Under the pieces are notes generated by a model. It saw only the letters and a program-made list of their open reading frames with translations, was not told where the DNA came from and did no database searches. Position numbers and translations under genes: made by a program. Shown one piece after another: positions 35,126-43,816 of a DNA stretch of 64,000 nt. Source of the stretch: Halobellus rufus. GTDB taxonomy: Archaea > Halobacteriota > Halobacteria > Halobacteriales > Haloferacaceae. Each line of letters starts with the position of its first letter. The first letter of the stretch is position 1. The stretch lies in the NCBI RefSeq assembly GCF_000739575.1, contig NZ_BBJO01000024.1:91090-155089 (forward strand), read 5' to 3'.

Positions 35126-35816
35126 GGCACTGTTCAGATTAGCTGATTGAAGCAGACGGCGAATGCTTGAAACCATATGTCGGCGGATTTCGGCTCAGTG
35201 TGTCCGAAGTGATTGGCAAACGCGTTCGTTCGGCGTTCCTTCTTTTTAAACACGCGTTCGACGGCATTCCGATTCCCGTGAATGATATGCTGGAATCGGA
35301 TGAGTGGCGATAGTAGGCCGCCTGCAACCACGGCGCTCCATCGGCCAGAAAGAATGCGTCGGAAACGAAATGTTTCTCGTGGAGTTCTGCGAGGAACATC
35401 TCGGTCAGCGCTTGAGTTATGGTCGAGAACAGTCGCACGTGCCGCATACAGCGTCTCGGGATCGACCGCGGCCAACAATTAGTAGCACTGATCGTTCACA
35501 CGAATTACAGTCTCATCAACTGCGATGAAATTCGGGTCCTGTCCCTCTGTCGGCTGTATATCTCTTCTGAATCCAGTTGTGCACGGTGGATCGACAACGC
35601 TAGACATAGAGGCTGACGAGCACAGAGACGGTATCCGCCAGCGATAATACCGCCAAATACAGCTGGATACCCAGCTTCATCGCCGACTCGGGTGTCGACT
35701 TGCGCTCCACAATCTCTAACTCCGGCAAGTCACTACAGTCGGTGAGGCGGCGAGCTTCTGGCATAGGTACCAAGAAACTACGACTGCCTCATCCTTCGAG
35801 CTTATCTGAACAGTAC
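35126..35816 (-). mobile_element. IS6-like insertion sequence, copy B (decayed)
   Basis: Left end GGCACTGTTCAGATTAGC at 35126. The right end is altered (CTTATCTGAACAGTACTACC, ending about 35816; the regular AGTGCC is lost). The interior is a decayed minus-strand transposase. Related to copy A at 33885-34536 but inverted and more complete in the middle, so the two are independent copies rather than a recent duplication. Confidence 0.75.
35134..35764 (-). pseudogene. IS6-family transposase remnant, several frameshifts
   Basis: Fragments in different frames: the N-terminus from ATG 35764 (MPEARRLTDCSDLPELEIVE), the middle (LTEMFLAELHEKHFVSDAFF, ADGAPWLQAAYYRHS), and the C-terminus (IHGNRNAVERVFKKKERRTN to FAVCFNQLI). 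At least two shifts and a premature stop separate them. It supplies the residues missing in copy A but cannot make a protein itself. Confidence 0.75.
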
Positions 35817-35999
35817 TACCCATCCGGGTCCAAACACAGACTAGAAAACGTTTGAATGCTTCGTTCATTAACCTAATCTGGCCACTGCCAGAACGGCCAC
35901 CAAGCTGTCCGATCCGGCAGAACGAACACGGTCGTCGGACTCAGGAGCCTGGTTCGATATGTGATCGAATAGTACCATTAGCGGCTTGGGTTCACCCTT

Positions 36000-37541
36000 T
36001 CACGCCCCGGAGGATCGAACCGAGCGATACACTGGAAGAAGCAACATTAGCACTATCAACGATATCAGGATTAACGACAGCGGTCGTGCGTACAACACTC
36101 CGACGTCACCACTCGAAATCTGAAGCGCCCTATGGAAATTGTCCTCCGCGATCGGTCCAAGTACCAGTGCGATGATCAGGGCGACGCGGGAGAGATCAAA
36201 CTTCACCATCATCAGCCCGATCAGCCCGAAGCCGGCAGTCAGGGCGACATCGAGCATCTGTCCTCGAACGACGAATGCGCCGTACATCGCGACGACGATG
36301 ACGATGGGTGCAATCACCGTGACGGATACGCTGGTGATCCTCACGAGGTACTTCGCCGAGATGAGCCCAACTGTCGAAGTGAGCAAATTAGCGATCACGA
36401 GCGCGAAGATGACGATAAAGACGATCTGAAGATTCTCCCGAAACAGGAGTGGCCCAGGGGTTATGCCGTGGATGATGAACGCACCTAACAGGACCGCCGT
36501 GGACGCTGACCCGGGGATTCCGAGGCCCAGTGTTGGTATCATTGCTCCACCGTCCTTCGCGTCATTCGCGGCTTCGCTTGCAATGACGCCCTTGATATTT
36601 CCCGTTCCAAACGAGTCAGGATCTTCGTCCGTATGCTGGGCCTGCAGGTATGCCAGGAAGTTCGCCACCGTGCCGCCAGCGCCCGGTACGATACCGACCA
36701 GCCAACCGATAGCGCTACTGCGCAGAAACACACTCCAGTTTCGAACGACTTCTTTCGCGCCTTTTAGCACGCCGCCCGAAACCTCGACGTCGCTGGCGAT
36801 GCTGGAATTTTCACCCATCAGCTTAATCATCTCCGAGATGGCGAACAAGCCGATGATGAGCGGAACAAGGGGGAATCCCGAGAGTAAATAGTCCGTGTCG
36901 AACGTGTACCGAGCCGTCCCCGTGACCGTGTTGAGCCCGTGGAAGGCAAGCATCAGGCCAAACGCACCCGCAATGAGGTCGCCTATTACAGATCCGCGCG
37001 TGACGACCGCAATGGTCGCCAAGCCGAGCAGCGCGAGCCAGAAAATATCCACCGAGTGGAATGCCACAGCCAACTGGCGGATGAACGGTATCGTCACCAA
37101 AAATAGGGCGACTCCGAGCAGTGCGCCCGCGGCCGAGGAAAGCGCGCTCGCTCCGATTGCTTCGCCAGCGCGTCCCTGTCTGGTCAAAGGATATCCGTCC
37201 AAGAGGGTCGCTGCATTGGGCGCATCGCCGGGCGTATTCAGCAAGATTGCAGTGATGGACCCTCCAAATGCAGTCCCTCCGAGGTTCGCAACCAGAATCA
37301 TAATCGCGACGTTCTTGTCAAGCTGGAAGGTGATCGGAATGAGCAAAGACATCGCCACTGGTCCGCCAAGTCCAGGGAAGATACCGGCGATCAGTCCCAG
37401 CAGCGTAGCGAGTACGATAAACAGCAGATTAGTCGGCGTAAAGATAGTCTCGAGTGCGATCCGGACGGCCTCGGCTGATTCACCCGTCGACTGGAGCAGC
37501 ATCGGTTCCAGGAAAGTAGGGTCAAGCACGGGGATCACCAC
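36000..37541 (-). CDS. tctA: tripartite tricarboxylate transporter, large membrane subunit
   Basis: 513 aa, ~11-12 TM helices, full length for TctA. Family motifs LIAGIFPGLGGPVAMSLLIP near the N-terminus, GTAFGGSITAILLNTPGDA, and the second half's VGIVPGAGGTVANFLAY with LGLGIPGSASTAVLLGA. It is the sodium- or proton-coupled channel that takes carboxylates from TctC. GTG start at 37541. It follows tctB by 45 bp; tctC, usually adjacent, is displaced by the IS6-uspA-IS6 block. Confidence 0.94.
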   Translation of the reverse strand: MVIPVLDPTFLEPMLLQSTGESAEAVRIALETIFTPTNLLFIVLATLLGLIAGIFPGLGGPVAMSLLIPITFQLDKNVAIMILVANLGGTAFGGSITAILLNTPGDAPNAATLLDGYPLTRQGRAGEAIGASALSSAAGALLGVALFLVTIPFIRQLAVAFHSVDIFWLALLGLATIAVVTRGSVIGDLIAGAFGLMLAFHGLNTVTGTARYTFDTDYLLSGFPLVPLIIGLFAISEMIKLMGENSSIASDVEVSGGVLKGAKEVVRNWSVFLRSSAIGWLVGIVPGAGGTVANFLAYLQAQHTDEDPDSFGTGNIKGVIASEAANDAKDGGAMIPTLGLGIPGSASTAVLLGAFIIHGITPGPLLFRENLQIVFIVIFALVIANLLTSTVGLISAKYLVRITSVSVTVIAPIVIVVAMYGAFVVRGQMLDVALTAGFGLIGLMMVKFDLSRVALIIALVLGPIAEDNFHRALQISSGDVGVLYARPLSLILISLIVLMLLLPVYRSVRSSGA

Positions 37542-37586
37542 CAGAGAGTGAGATGCTTAACACACGGGCGAAAATCGCACTGAATT

Positions 37587-38159
37587 TCACCAAAGACCAC
37601 CACCCTTAAAAAGAATTCCTGTCCAGAGGCTCGAATCGAGCAAGCGGACGAACAGAAGGTAGACGAACACGAACGCTATCCCGGTCACCATACCGGCTTT
37701 TTTCAGATTGCGATTGAAACGATAGACGAAAAAAAACACGAAGACCACGAGCCCGAGGACGTGGCCAAGCAGCCAAATTACTGCCACGGCGAGGGTCGTC
37801 CAGAGGATCATCTCGAACTCACGCTGATACCGAAGTAAATCCTCCTGCTCCGTGTCTCCCTCGTCCTCTAAGAATTCCTCAGGGCTTCCGAAGAGCTCCA
37901 CCCGTTTGATATCAAGGCGATCACCCGCTAGAAGCACTGCTATCTGGACGGCAACGAGACCGAGGAGCGAGATGCCGACGATTAGGGGGAACAGACGCGC
38001 CGCAGCCGAGTACGAGAACGACTCGACCACGAGAAGGGTAGTGTACGCGAAGATGCAGGCGAAAAACACGGCGCTCCAATACCGCCCATCGACGCGTCGA
38101 ACGAACTCGAGTATGTGTTTATGAGGCCCACTGAAAGCACGGCCGTCAATTTCTACCAT
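37587..38159 (-). CDS. tctB: tripartite tricarboxylate transporter, small membrane subunit
   Basis: 190 aa with four TM helices (YWSAVFFACIFAYTTLLVVE, LFPLIVGISLLGLVAVQIAV, ILWTTLAVAVIWLLGHVLG with the following FFFVYRF, and GIAFVFVYLLFVRLL). A ~40-residue acidic cytoplasmic loop (EFLEDEGDTEQEDLL) sits in the middle, as in other haloarchaeal TctB proteins. It pairs with TctA, directly downstream. Confidence 0.88.
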   Translation of the reverse strand: MVEIDGRAFSGPHKHILEFVRRVDGRYWSAVFFACIFAYTTLLVVESFSYSAAARLFPLIVGISLLGLVAVQIAVLLAGDRLDIKRVELFGSPEEFLEDEGDTEQEDLLRYQREFEMILWTTLAVAVIWLLGHVLGLVVFVFFFVYRFNRNLKKAGMVTGIAFVFVYLLFVRLLDSSLWTGILFKGGGLW

Positions 38160-38241
38160 AGGTTTGAGTCATTCCGGCGTTCCACTTATACTTGCGGGTT
38201 GTAAGGGTTAACAATCGCGTCCACACCAAATGATTTCTCTG

Positions 38242-39330
38242 TTACCAGGATTGGATAGTCACCGTTCGGAGGGGACGATCTAGCGGCAACGAAATATGGG
38301 AGCCAGTGGAGTGTGAGACGTACAGGCCGACGATGGCTTCGAGCGAACGGAGCGCTTCGACACCCGGTGAACAGTTAGTCGCCTCGCCTTGCAACAAGGC
38401 GCCGACGTGTCGGGCCCCGGTGGTGAATCCAGCGGCGTAGTCAGTATCCCATACCCAGGTATCGTCTGCCTGAATGGGAAGCGGTTGTTCGATGTGCGTA
38501 CCGTCTTCGAGTCGCCAGTACCGCCACTCGCCATCGTCCACGTTGAGGGCGAATTTCCCACGGGATCCGAGGAACTGAAGTGCCATCGAAGACGCTGCAC
38601 GTGGAGGCGTGCAGTCTAGTGTCACAAACGCCCCGTTCTCGAGGAGAAGATACCCTCCACCGCCGGCGTCGTCGGTCGGTGGGTCGGCGTCCGGAGGATC
38701 GGCGACGAAACCGGAAACGGAAGCGATGTCAATATCGAACAGGTAAATCAGCATATCGAGGAGGTGCGTGGAGTTTCGCATAAGCTCCTTCCGGTACTGG
38801 AGGTGGGCGCTATGAAGATCGCCGAATAGATCCGGTCGTTCAGCGAGTGCAGCTTTGAGTTGCATAAATTTCTCCGTGAATCTGAACGTATGGTTGACAA
38901 GAAGTTCTGTTTCTGTCCGCTCACAGACGTCCACCATCTCTGCCGCGTCGGTATAACTCGTCGCTAGCGGCTTCTCACACCATATCACGTCGGGGTCTGC
39001 CGCCGAGGTCGCTGAATCAAGGACGTGTTCGTGATGGTACATCGTCGGCGTACACACCGAAACAGCGTCGAGATCTTCAGACGACAGCATCGCGTTGTGG
39101 TCTGTATAGCGGCTTTCCTCCGGAACATCCCAGAGGTCACCAAACAGAGAGAGGTTTTTTCGGTCGACGTCCGCGACCGCGACGAGGTCCACCTCGTTTG
39201 TTGCGGCGTAGCCGCCGGCGTGGCTCATTTCGATCCTGTCAGGGGTAACGTGGTTTCCACGAGTCGCGCCAAGGCCCATCCCAGCGACGCTTCCAGTGCC
39301 GATTATTCCGGCTCGAAAGGGTGTATGCAT
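38242..39330 (-). CDS. Gfo/Idh/MocA-family NAD(P)-dependent oxidoreductase
   Basis: 362 aa. N-terminal Rossmann fold with AGIIGTGSVAGMGLGA, the family's catalytic Lys in WCEKPLATSY, then the beta-sheet domain from about residue 145. The family oxidises sugars and, in phthalate degraders, the cis-dihydrodiol (Pht4, 4,5-dihydro-4,5-dihydroxyphthalate dehydrogenase). With a Rieske dioxygenase and no short-chain dihydrodiol dehydrogenase in the element, this is the best candidate for the dihydrodiol dehydrogenase; inferred. It is divergent from the aldehyde dehydrogenase, sharing a ~170-bp control region. Confidence 0.85.
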   Translation of the reverse strand: MHTPFRAGIIGTGSVAGMGLGATRGNHVTPDRIEMSHAGGYAATNEVDLVAVADVDRKNLSLFGDLWDVPEESRYTDHNAMLSSEDLDAVSVCTPTMYHHEHVLDSATSAADPDVIWCEKPLATSYTDAAEMVDVCERTETELLVNHTFRFTEKFMQLKAALAERPDLFGDLHSAHLQYRKELMRNSTHLLDMLIYLFDIDIASVSGFVADPPDADPPTDDAGGGGYLLLENGAFVTLDCTPPRAASSMALQFLGSRGKFALNVDDGEWRYWRLEDGTHIEQPLPIQADDTWVWDTDYAAGFTTGARHVGALLQGEATNCSPGVEALRSLEAIVGLYVSHSTGSHISLPLDRPLRTVTIQSW

Positions 39331-39502
39331 AAATCAATCTCACGGTGTACCTTCATATTAACCTTGTCTCTTTCGCTCTACCGGTCATTAGTGTAGGGGA
39401 TTGCCGATTCCGGCGACTACGCTGTCGTTCTGGTCAAGTGATAAACAGCGTGAGAAAGACTAACAGCAATAGCTATTAAGGAGGAGTCTGAAAGATGGCT
39501 CT

Positions 39503-40971
39503 ATGGGAGTCAGAGACGTGGGTTTCGAGACCCCGAAGCTGTTGATCGACGGCGAACTCGTCGATAGCAACTCCGGAGCGACATTCGAGACGCGGAATCC
39601 AGCGACCGGAGAACACCTCGCCGATATCCCTCGTGGCGAGTCACAGGACGTTGATCGCGCCGTCCGCGCAGCTCGAGAAGCGCAATCCGAGTGGTACCAC
39701 GACTACAGTATCCGCGACCGAGCAACGATGCTCCGGAAGTTCGCCGAACTACTGCGCGAACACGCGGAGCATTTGGGCGCCATCGACGCCGCCGACAGTG
39801 GTAACCCGTACACCGCTATGAAGGGCGATGCGGAGGCCGCTGCCGAATGCGTCGACATCTTCGCTGGTCTCGCACTCGAGATCAAAGGGGAGACAATTCC
39901 CGTGTCCGAGGACACGCTGAACTACACGCTCCAGCAACCATATGGTGCGTGGGCCGAATAATCGCGTACAATCATCCGGTACTTTTCGCCGGATCGAAGT
40001 TTGCCGCCCCGATCCTGGCGGGTAATACCGTCGTTATGAAACCGCCGGAACAGGACTCACTTGGTGTTATGGAACTGGCTCGGTTAATCGCTGAAGCAGA
40101 TATCTTCCCGGACGGTGTCGTCAACGTCGTTTCTGGCTTCGGCGACGAAGCCGGCTCACCTCTCGTGACGAACCCGGACGTCAGAAAGATTGGATTCACG
40201 GGTAGTGTCCCCACCGGCGAGATGATTCAATCCCAGGCAGCAGAGAGCACCACGGACGTGCTCCTCGAGCTTGGAGGAAAGAATCCCTGTCTCGTGTACC
40301 CAGATGCCGATTTGGAGGAGGCAGTTACCGCAAGCATCGACGGTATGAACTTCACCTGGTCACAAGGCCAGTCTTGCGGGTCTACGACGCGGCTTTTCCT
40401 CCACGAGAGCCACTACGAGGAAGGGTTAGATCTACTCAAATCGAAGGTCGAATCGATAACACCTGGTAACCCCCTGGACGAGGACGTCGAGATGGGTTGT
40501 CTCATCTCCGAAGACCAGTACGAGAAAGTAATGCGATACATCGACCTCGGGAAGCAGAGCGATGCCCGTCTGTTAACGGGCGGAACCCATCCAGAAGGAG
40601 AGGAATTCGAGGACGGATATTTCATCGACCCGACCGTCTTCGCAGATGTGACGATGGACACACGCATTGCTCGCGAGGAGATATTCGGCCCAGTTCTCTC
40701 GGTTCTGAAGTGGAACGACGAAGATACTCTCCTGCAAAAGGCGAACGACGTTGAGTACGGTCTTACTGCTGCCATTTTCACTAATGACCTCACGAGAGCT
40801 CACCGCGTCGCGAAGCGGCTCGAAGCGGGCTACGTCTGGATTAATCAGGCGGGAAGCCACTACTGGGGCGCTCCATTCGGCGGGTGGAAACGTTCCGGGA
40901 TCGGCAAAGAAGAAGCGATCGACGAAGTTTTCGAGTACACGCAAAAGAAAAACGTCAACGTGAAACTCTGA
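39503..40971 (+). pseudogene. aldehyde dehydrogenase, single-base frameshift
   Basis: Two frames make one ~489-aa ALDH. The first (39503 to ~39,945) has LLIDGELVDSNSGATFETRN, RNPATGEHLADIPRG and the N-terminal coenzyme half; it then hits a stop at 39959-39961. The second resumes GRIIAYNHPVLFAGSKFAAP and carries the catalytic Glu (ELGGKNPC), catalytic Cys (QGQSCGST), and EEIFGPVLSVLKW. TATGGTGCGTGGG at ~39,941-39,953 should have one more base to read Tyr-Gly-Val-Val-Gly. ALDHs of this kind oxidise salicylaldehyde or 2-carboxybenzaldehyde after a hydratase-aldolase. Probably inactive as written, unless the shift is a sequence error. Confidence 0.85.
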
Positions 40972-40993
40972 TCAATGGGGGTTGTGACAGACT

Positions 40994-41767
40994 CTATCGC
41001 TCCCAATCGAATCGCAGACTAATCTCGTCCGCAGCAGTTAATAACAGATCGAGAAATTTGGTTTTCATCCCCTTTTGTTCCATCCGTCGAGTTGGTCCAG
41101 AGATGCAGATTCCTCCGGCGAGATTATCTTGTTCTGTAAACACAGGTACAGCAATAGCGCTGATCTGTTTCGCCGCTTCCCCCCGGATAGTACCATACCC
41201 GTCCTCACGTATGTCCGCTAAGCGGGAGTGCAATTCGTCCTCATCGGTGATCGTATCAGGCGTTTTCGCTGGCAACCCATACCGTTCGATAATCTCAGAG
41301 ACCCGTTCAGGCGGCATATGTGCCAGAATGACATTCCCCGTTGCGATACAGTGGAGGTATTCGCTTTGTCCAACGCGTGCGTGAGTCTGGACTGCATAAT
41401 CACCCAGCGCGTTCGCGAGATAGATTGCCTTACCGTGCTCCTCTACGATAAACCAGGCCGCCTCACCAGTTTCCTCAGCGAGCTGATCAAGTGTCGGTTC
41501 GACAACGTCCAAGATATTGTATCGGTCTCTCGCAGAGAGTCCGTGTTTGTAAAACTTCAGTCCGAGATAGTAGGTGCCGTCTTTATTCACGAAGTATCCT
41601 CGGTCCGTCAGCGTATAGAGATACTCATGGACAGTGCTCTTCGCAAGTTCGACCGATTTCGCGATATCGGTGACCGTCGCCCCGTCGTTCGCGTCAATAA
41701 CGTCGATTATGTCTATGATGTTGTCAGCTGTCTTCACCCGACGTCCTCCGTTATTAGACCCCGTCAT
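40994..41767 (-). CDS. IclR-family transcriptional regulator
   Basis: 257 aa. N-terminal winged helix (NIIDIIDVIDANDGATVTDI, with recognition helix LAKSTVHEYLYTL) and C-terminal IclR effector domain (EAAWFIVEEHGKAIYL, EYLHCIATGNVILAHMP, AIAVPVFTEQDNLAGGICIS). IclR regulators such as PcaR and PobR commonly control aromatic catabolism. Its gene is convergent with the aldehyde dehydrogenase (22 bp between stops). It likely senses the pathway substrate; the target promoters may be the shared control regions at 29.6 and 39.4 kb. Confidence 0.92.
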   Translation of the reverse strand: MTGSNNGGRRVKTADNIIDIIDVIDANDGATVTDIAKSVELAKSTVHEYLYTLTDRGYFVNKDGTYYLGLKFYKHGLSARDRYNILDVVEPTLDQLAEETGEAAWFIVEEHGKAIYLANALGDYAVQTHARVGQSEYLHCIATGNVILAHMPPERVSEIIERYGLPAKTPDTITDEDELHSRLADIREDGYGTIRGEAAKQISAIAVPVFTEQDNLAGGICISGPTRRMEQKGMKTKFLDLLLTAADEISLRFDWER

Positions 41768-42468
41768 ATGTGGGACTTTTCACTACCACCATATAATCGT
41801 TCGGTATTTCCAGAGTGGGTAGTATCTCCTCAGACGATGCTATACAATGCGTCTTTCTAAGACCCGGATATCGAGAATCTCATTCAGTAGAAGTGTCGGG
41901 CCACTTAATCGGATGCATAGTCAGTCTGTGTCTGATGATCTGCTAATTCCAGATGAAATGTGTCGAGAAGTCAACTATCAACGTTCGAGTGTCTCACGTA
42001 CCCTTGCGGGAAACAACCGAGGCCCCCAACTCTGGATTTATCGAACATACTTTCCCAGTTTGCGTATCTCTATCCCTCAAATTTCAGTTATGAGGGATTC
42101 GCCGTGAAACATTGGTGAAGCGTTTGCATCACCATTGCCTGCTACGCTATTACAGCGGTAGCTCTCCCCCTCAACCGACAGTTTACATCACAAGAGCGTA
42201 TGGATCAACGTGAGATTGAAAAGGTCTTGTCAATGAATTAACTAGGCAAAGCACTACCCCACCCCCTGGAAGTAAACCTCCATAATACCGACCTCCAACA
42301 GATACAGCCGCATCAACCTCGGAAGGGAATTACCCGTGAGTTTGTCGTTCATTTCAGCCCTCACAATCTACTTAACATATGTACACTTGTTATACAAAAC
42401 GGCGACGGGACTAAGATGATGACTAAAAATTGATTAATTTATTTCAACCGTTTCAGTAGGAGTAGCAA
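41768..42468. other. gene-free stretch, no supported feature
   Basis: About 700 bp between the IclR gene and the IS630 element. A plus-strand frame at 41,847-42,107 has a short HTH-like run (CREVNYQRSSVSRTLAGNN) but a Ser/Arg-rich rest and no haloarchaeal acidity, so it may at most be a decayed regulator fragment. The left end holds the IclR promoter. AT-rich toward the right. Confidence 0.45.
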
Positions 42469-42480
42469 TTATAGTAGTTA

Positions 42481-42973
42481 CTAGAAATAATTACTCACTT
42501 TTGGAATCGAGAGTTGATCAAGAGCACTGTCGATCGCTATTGTAAGTTCGTCGAGTGAATCGAAAAAGCAGTTGCTGAGAGCTGCTTGGAGCTGTCTCCA
42601 GCATTCTTCGACTGGGTTCAGTTCTGGTGAATATGAAGGAAGCGTCACGAAGGCGAGGTCGTCACGGGCCGCGAGGTCCGTGACGGCCGATGCCTGAAAG
42701 TACGGTGCTCCATCGAGAACGACAATCAAATCATCTTCAAATTCTTCACATAGTGCTAAAATGATATGTTTTTGCGTGATCAGCGGTGATATATTCTGTA
42801 AACCGAGAGAAGAAGCGATCACTGTTTTCGGTGATCGCGCCCAGTAGACACGTCCAGTCCCGTTGGCCAGATAATTCGACGGAAGGCCGCGTGCCGCGCG
42901 GAAACCACGCGGCACGCGGCTCAACTCGGACAGAATTCTTGGTTTGATCGATGCAGACTACTGTGGCGTCCAT
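42481..42973 (-). pseudogene. IS630-family transposase, catalytic part (orfB), frameshifted
   Basis: The frame from ATG 42973 has the first catalytic Asp (VVCIDQTKNSV) and WTCLLGAITENSDRFF, running to EYITADHAKT before losing register. The second frame continues HIILALCEEFEDDLIVVLDG (second Asp) and ends with LPSYSPELNPVEECW (Glu). The slip is at a five-T run on the plus strand (42769-42773): removing one A on the coding strand restores ADHAK-HIILAL. A homopolymer slip could be real or a sequencing error. Confidence 0.75.
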
Positions 42974-43494
42974 TTCCCGCCGCTTTTTTTGATCTCGTCG
43001 TAAAACTCGCCTTGCTCGTTTTCGTCGGATTCAGCGGCTGAACGGTGTGGTTTTTGATAACTCAATCCCGCTTCTTTCAACAACCGCCGGCAGCTTGGGA
43101 TTGAGTAGTCGACGCCGTACGTTTCTTCAAGATATTCTTGTGCGAGCGCCGGCGTCCACGCCGGCGCGTCAACGCCGATCTCTTGGGGTGATTCGTGGAC
43201 TGTTTGCGCAAACTCTTGTTGCTGTATTTCTGAGAGTTTTCGTCTTCGACCAGATCGATGAGCATCTGTAACAGCTTGTTCAAGCGGTTCGTCGGTATCG
43301 AGTCGGTTGAGCCAGTTATAGATCGTTTTTCGCTCTGTATCGTACCACTCGGCAAGTTCGGTTTGCGTGACGCCGTTTTTGTACGCGATCGCAGCTAACA
43401 GCCGTTGAGTCGGCTTGTTTCCATCAACATTGTCAAGCGCCTCTTGGAGTTCTTCGACGGAGATCTCATTGAGGTGATCCATTACAGACAACAT
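42958..43494 (-). CDS. IS630-family transposase, N-terminal part (orfA)
   Basis: 178 aa. Helix-turn-helix domains: AIAYKNGVTQTELAEWYDTE followed by RKTIYNWLNRL, then a second winged-helix-like part (WTPALAQEYLEETYGVDYSI) with YQKPHRSAAES, as in the N-terminal halves of IS630 transposases. It ends KKSGGKWTPQ just as orfB begins; the two overlap by 16 bp, so the full enzyme needs a frameshift, which some IS630 elements use. Confidence 0.8.
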   Translation of the reverse strand: MLSVMDHLNEISVEELQEALDNVDGNKPTQRLLAAIAYKNGVTQTELAEWYDTERKTIYNWLNRLDTDEPLEQAVTDAHRSGRRRKLSEIQQQEFAQTVHESPQEIGVDAPAWTPALAQEYLEETYGVDYSIPSCRRLLKEAGLSYQKPHRSAAESDENEQGEFYDEIKKSGGKWTPQ

Positions 43495-43624
43495 AGTTCT
43501 CTGAGTAAAGAGTTCTACCGACTACTATAACCTGAACACTGCCTAGCCGATACTTTGATACTCCAGTGCGCGTTCGGATAACGCAGAACCCCGGACGGAG
43601 GCGGGGGCCAGTCGACAACCGATT

Positions 43625-43645
43625 GGGTTCGGGAAAATCGAACCC
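43625..43645. terminator. hairpin near right end of element
   Basis: Perfect 7-bp stem GGGTTCG (43625-43631) and CGAACCC (43639-43645) with a GGAAAAT loop. It lies between the IS630 element and attR. It resembles a T-arm in outline but has no surrounding tRNA structure. It could stop transcription coming from the tRNA-Val direction; not followed by a clear T-run. Confidence 0.35.
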
Positions 43646-43672
43646 CGTCGCTACGCCAGCAAAAATTGGAAA

Positions 43673-43747
43673 ATTGGGCTACATCGCTTCTACGCGATGA
43701 AATTGGTGCCTTAGAAACCGTGCGTGATACGTATGGGCTCGGGCGGA
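43673..43747. repeat. right attachment site (attR), 75-bp direct repeat
   Basis: Matches 18227-18301 at 72/75 positions; the shared 43-bp identical core is 43705-43747. The last 13 bp are the 3' end of the intact tRNA-Val gene. Mismatches only to the left of the core fit a crossover inside the core, with the left arm coming from the element here and from the chromosome at attL. Confidence 0.92.
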
Positions 43748-43806
43748 GTCGAACCACCGATCTCTTCCTTGTAAGGGAAGCGTCATAACCACTAGACCAC
43801 GAGCCC
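43735..43806 (-). tRNA. tRNA-Val (TAC)
   Basis: 72 nt, minus strand. Acceptor stem GGGCTCG/CGAGCCC. The anticodon arm CTTCC-CTTACAA-GGAAG gives anticodon TAC (Val). T-arm with GGTTCGACTCC. CCA not encoded, no intron. The gene was rebuilt intact after integration, since the element supplies the 3' end. Confidence 0.96.
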
Positions 43807-43816
43807 GCACGTCGAG

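Larger units (their letters stand above)
42469..43530 (-). mobile_element. IS630-family insertion sequence
   Basis: About 1.06 kb. Ends TTATAGTAGT (42469-42478) and ACTACTATAA (43521-43530) are inverted and begin with the TA dinucleotide that IS630 elements duplicate. Two transposase frames fill it. It lies ~140 bp inside the right attachment site of the island. Confidence 0.75.
18302..43747. mobile_element. integrative element in tRNA-Val(UAC), ~25.4 kb, aromatic catabolic cargo
   Basis: Bounded by the 75-bp direct repeat at 18227-18301 and 43673-43747, the right copy being part of an intact tRNA-Val gene. It contains a tyrosine recombinase adjacent to attL, a second recombinase with a divergent control region, several insertion sequences and a catabolic gene set. 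GC content and codon use are lower and more mixed than in the flanking chromosome. No replication, packaging or structural genes are recognised, so it is an integrative island or genomic islet rather than an identifiable provirus. Whether it can still excise is unknown. Confidence 0.85.

Noticed and set aside
33885..35816. Active composite transposon carrying uspA
   Set aside because: The two IS copies are both defective and unlike in detail, and neither has target duplications, so present mobility as a unit is not supported.
41847..42107. 86-codon frame with a short HTH-like run
   Set aside because: The rest is Ser/Arg-rich and non-acidic, there is no promoter-like context, and no family is recognised.
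18302..43747. Element as a provirus or plasmid integrated as a whole
   Set aside because: No capsid, portal, terminase, replication initiator or partition gene is recognisable; only recombinases and metabolic cargo are seen.
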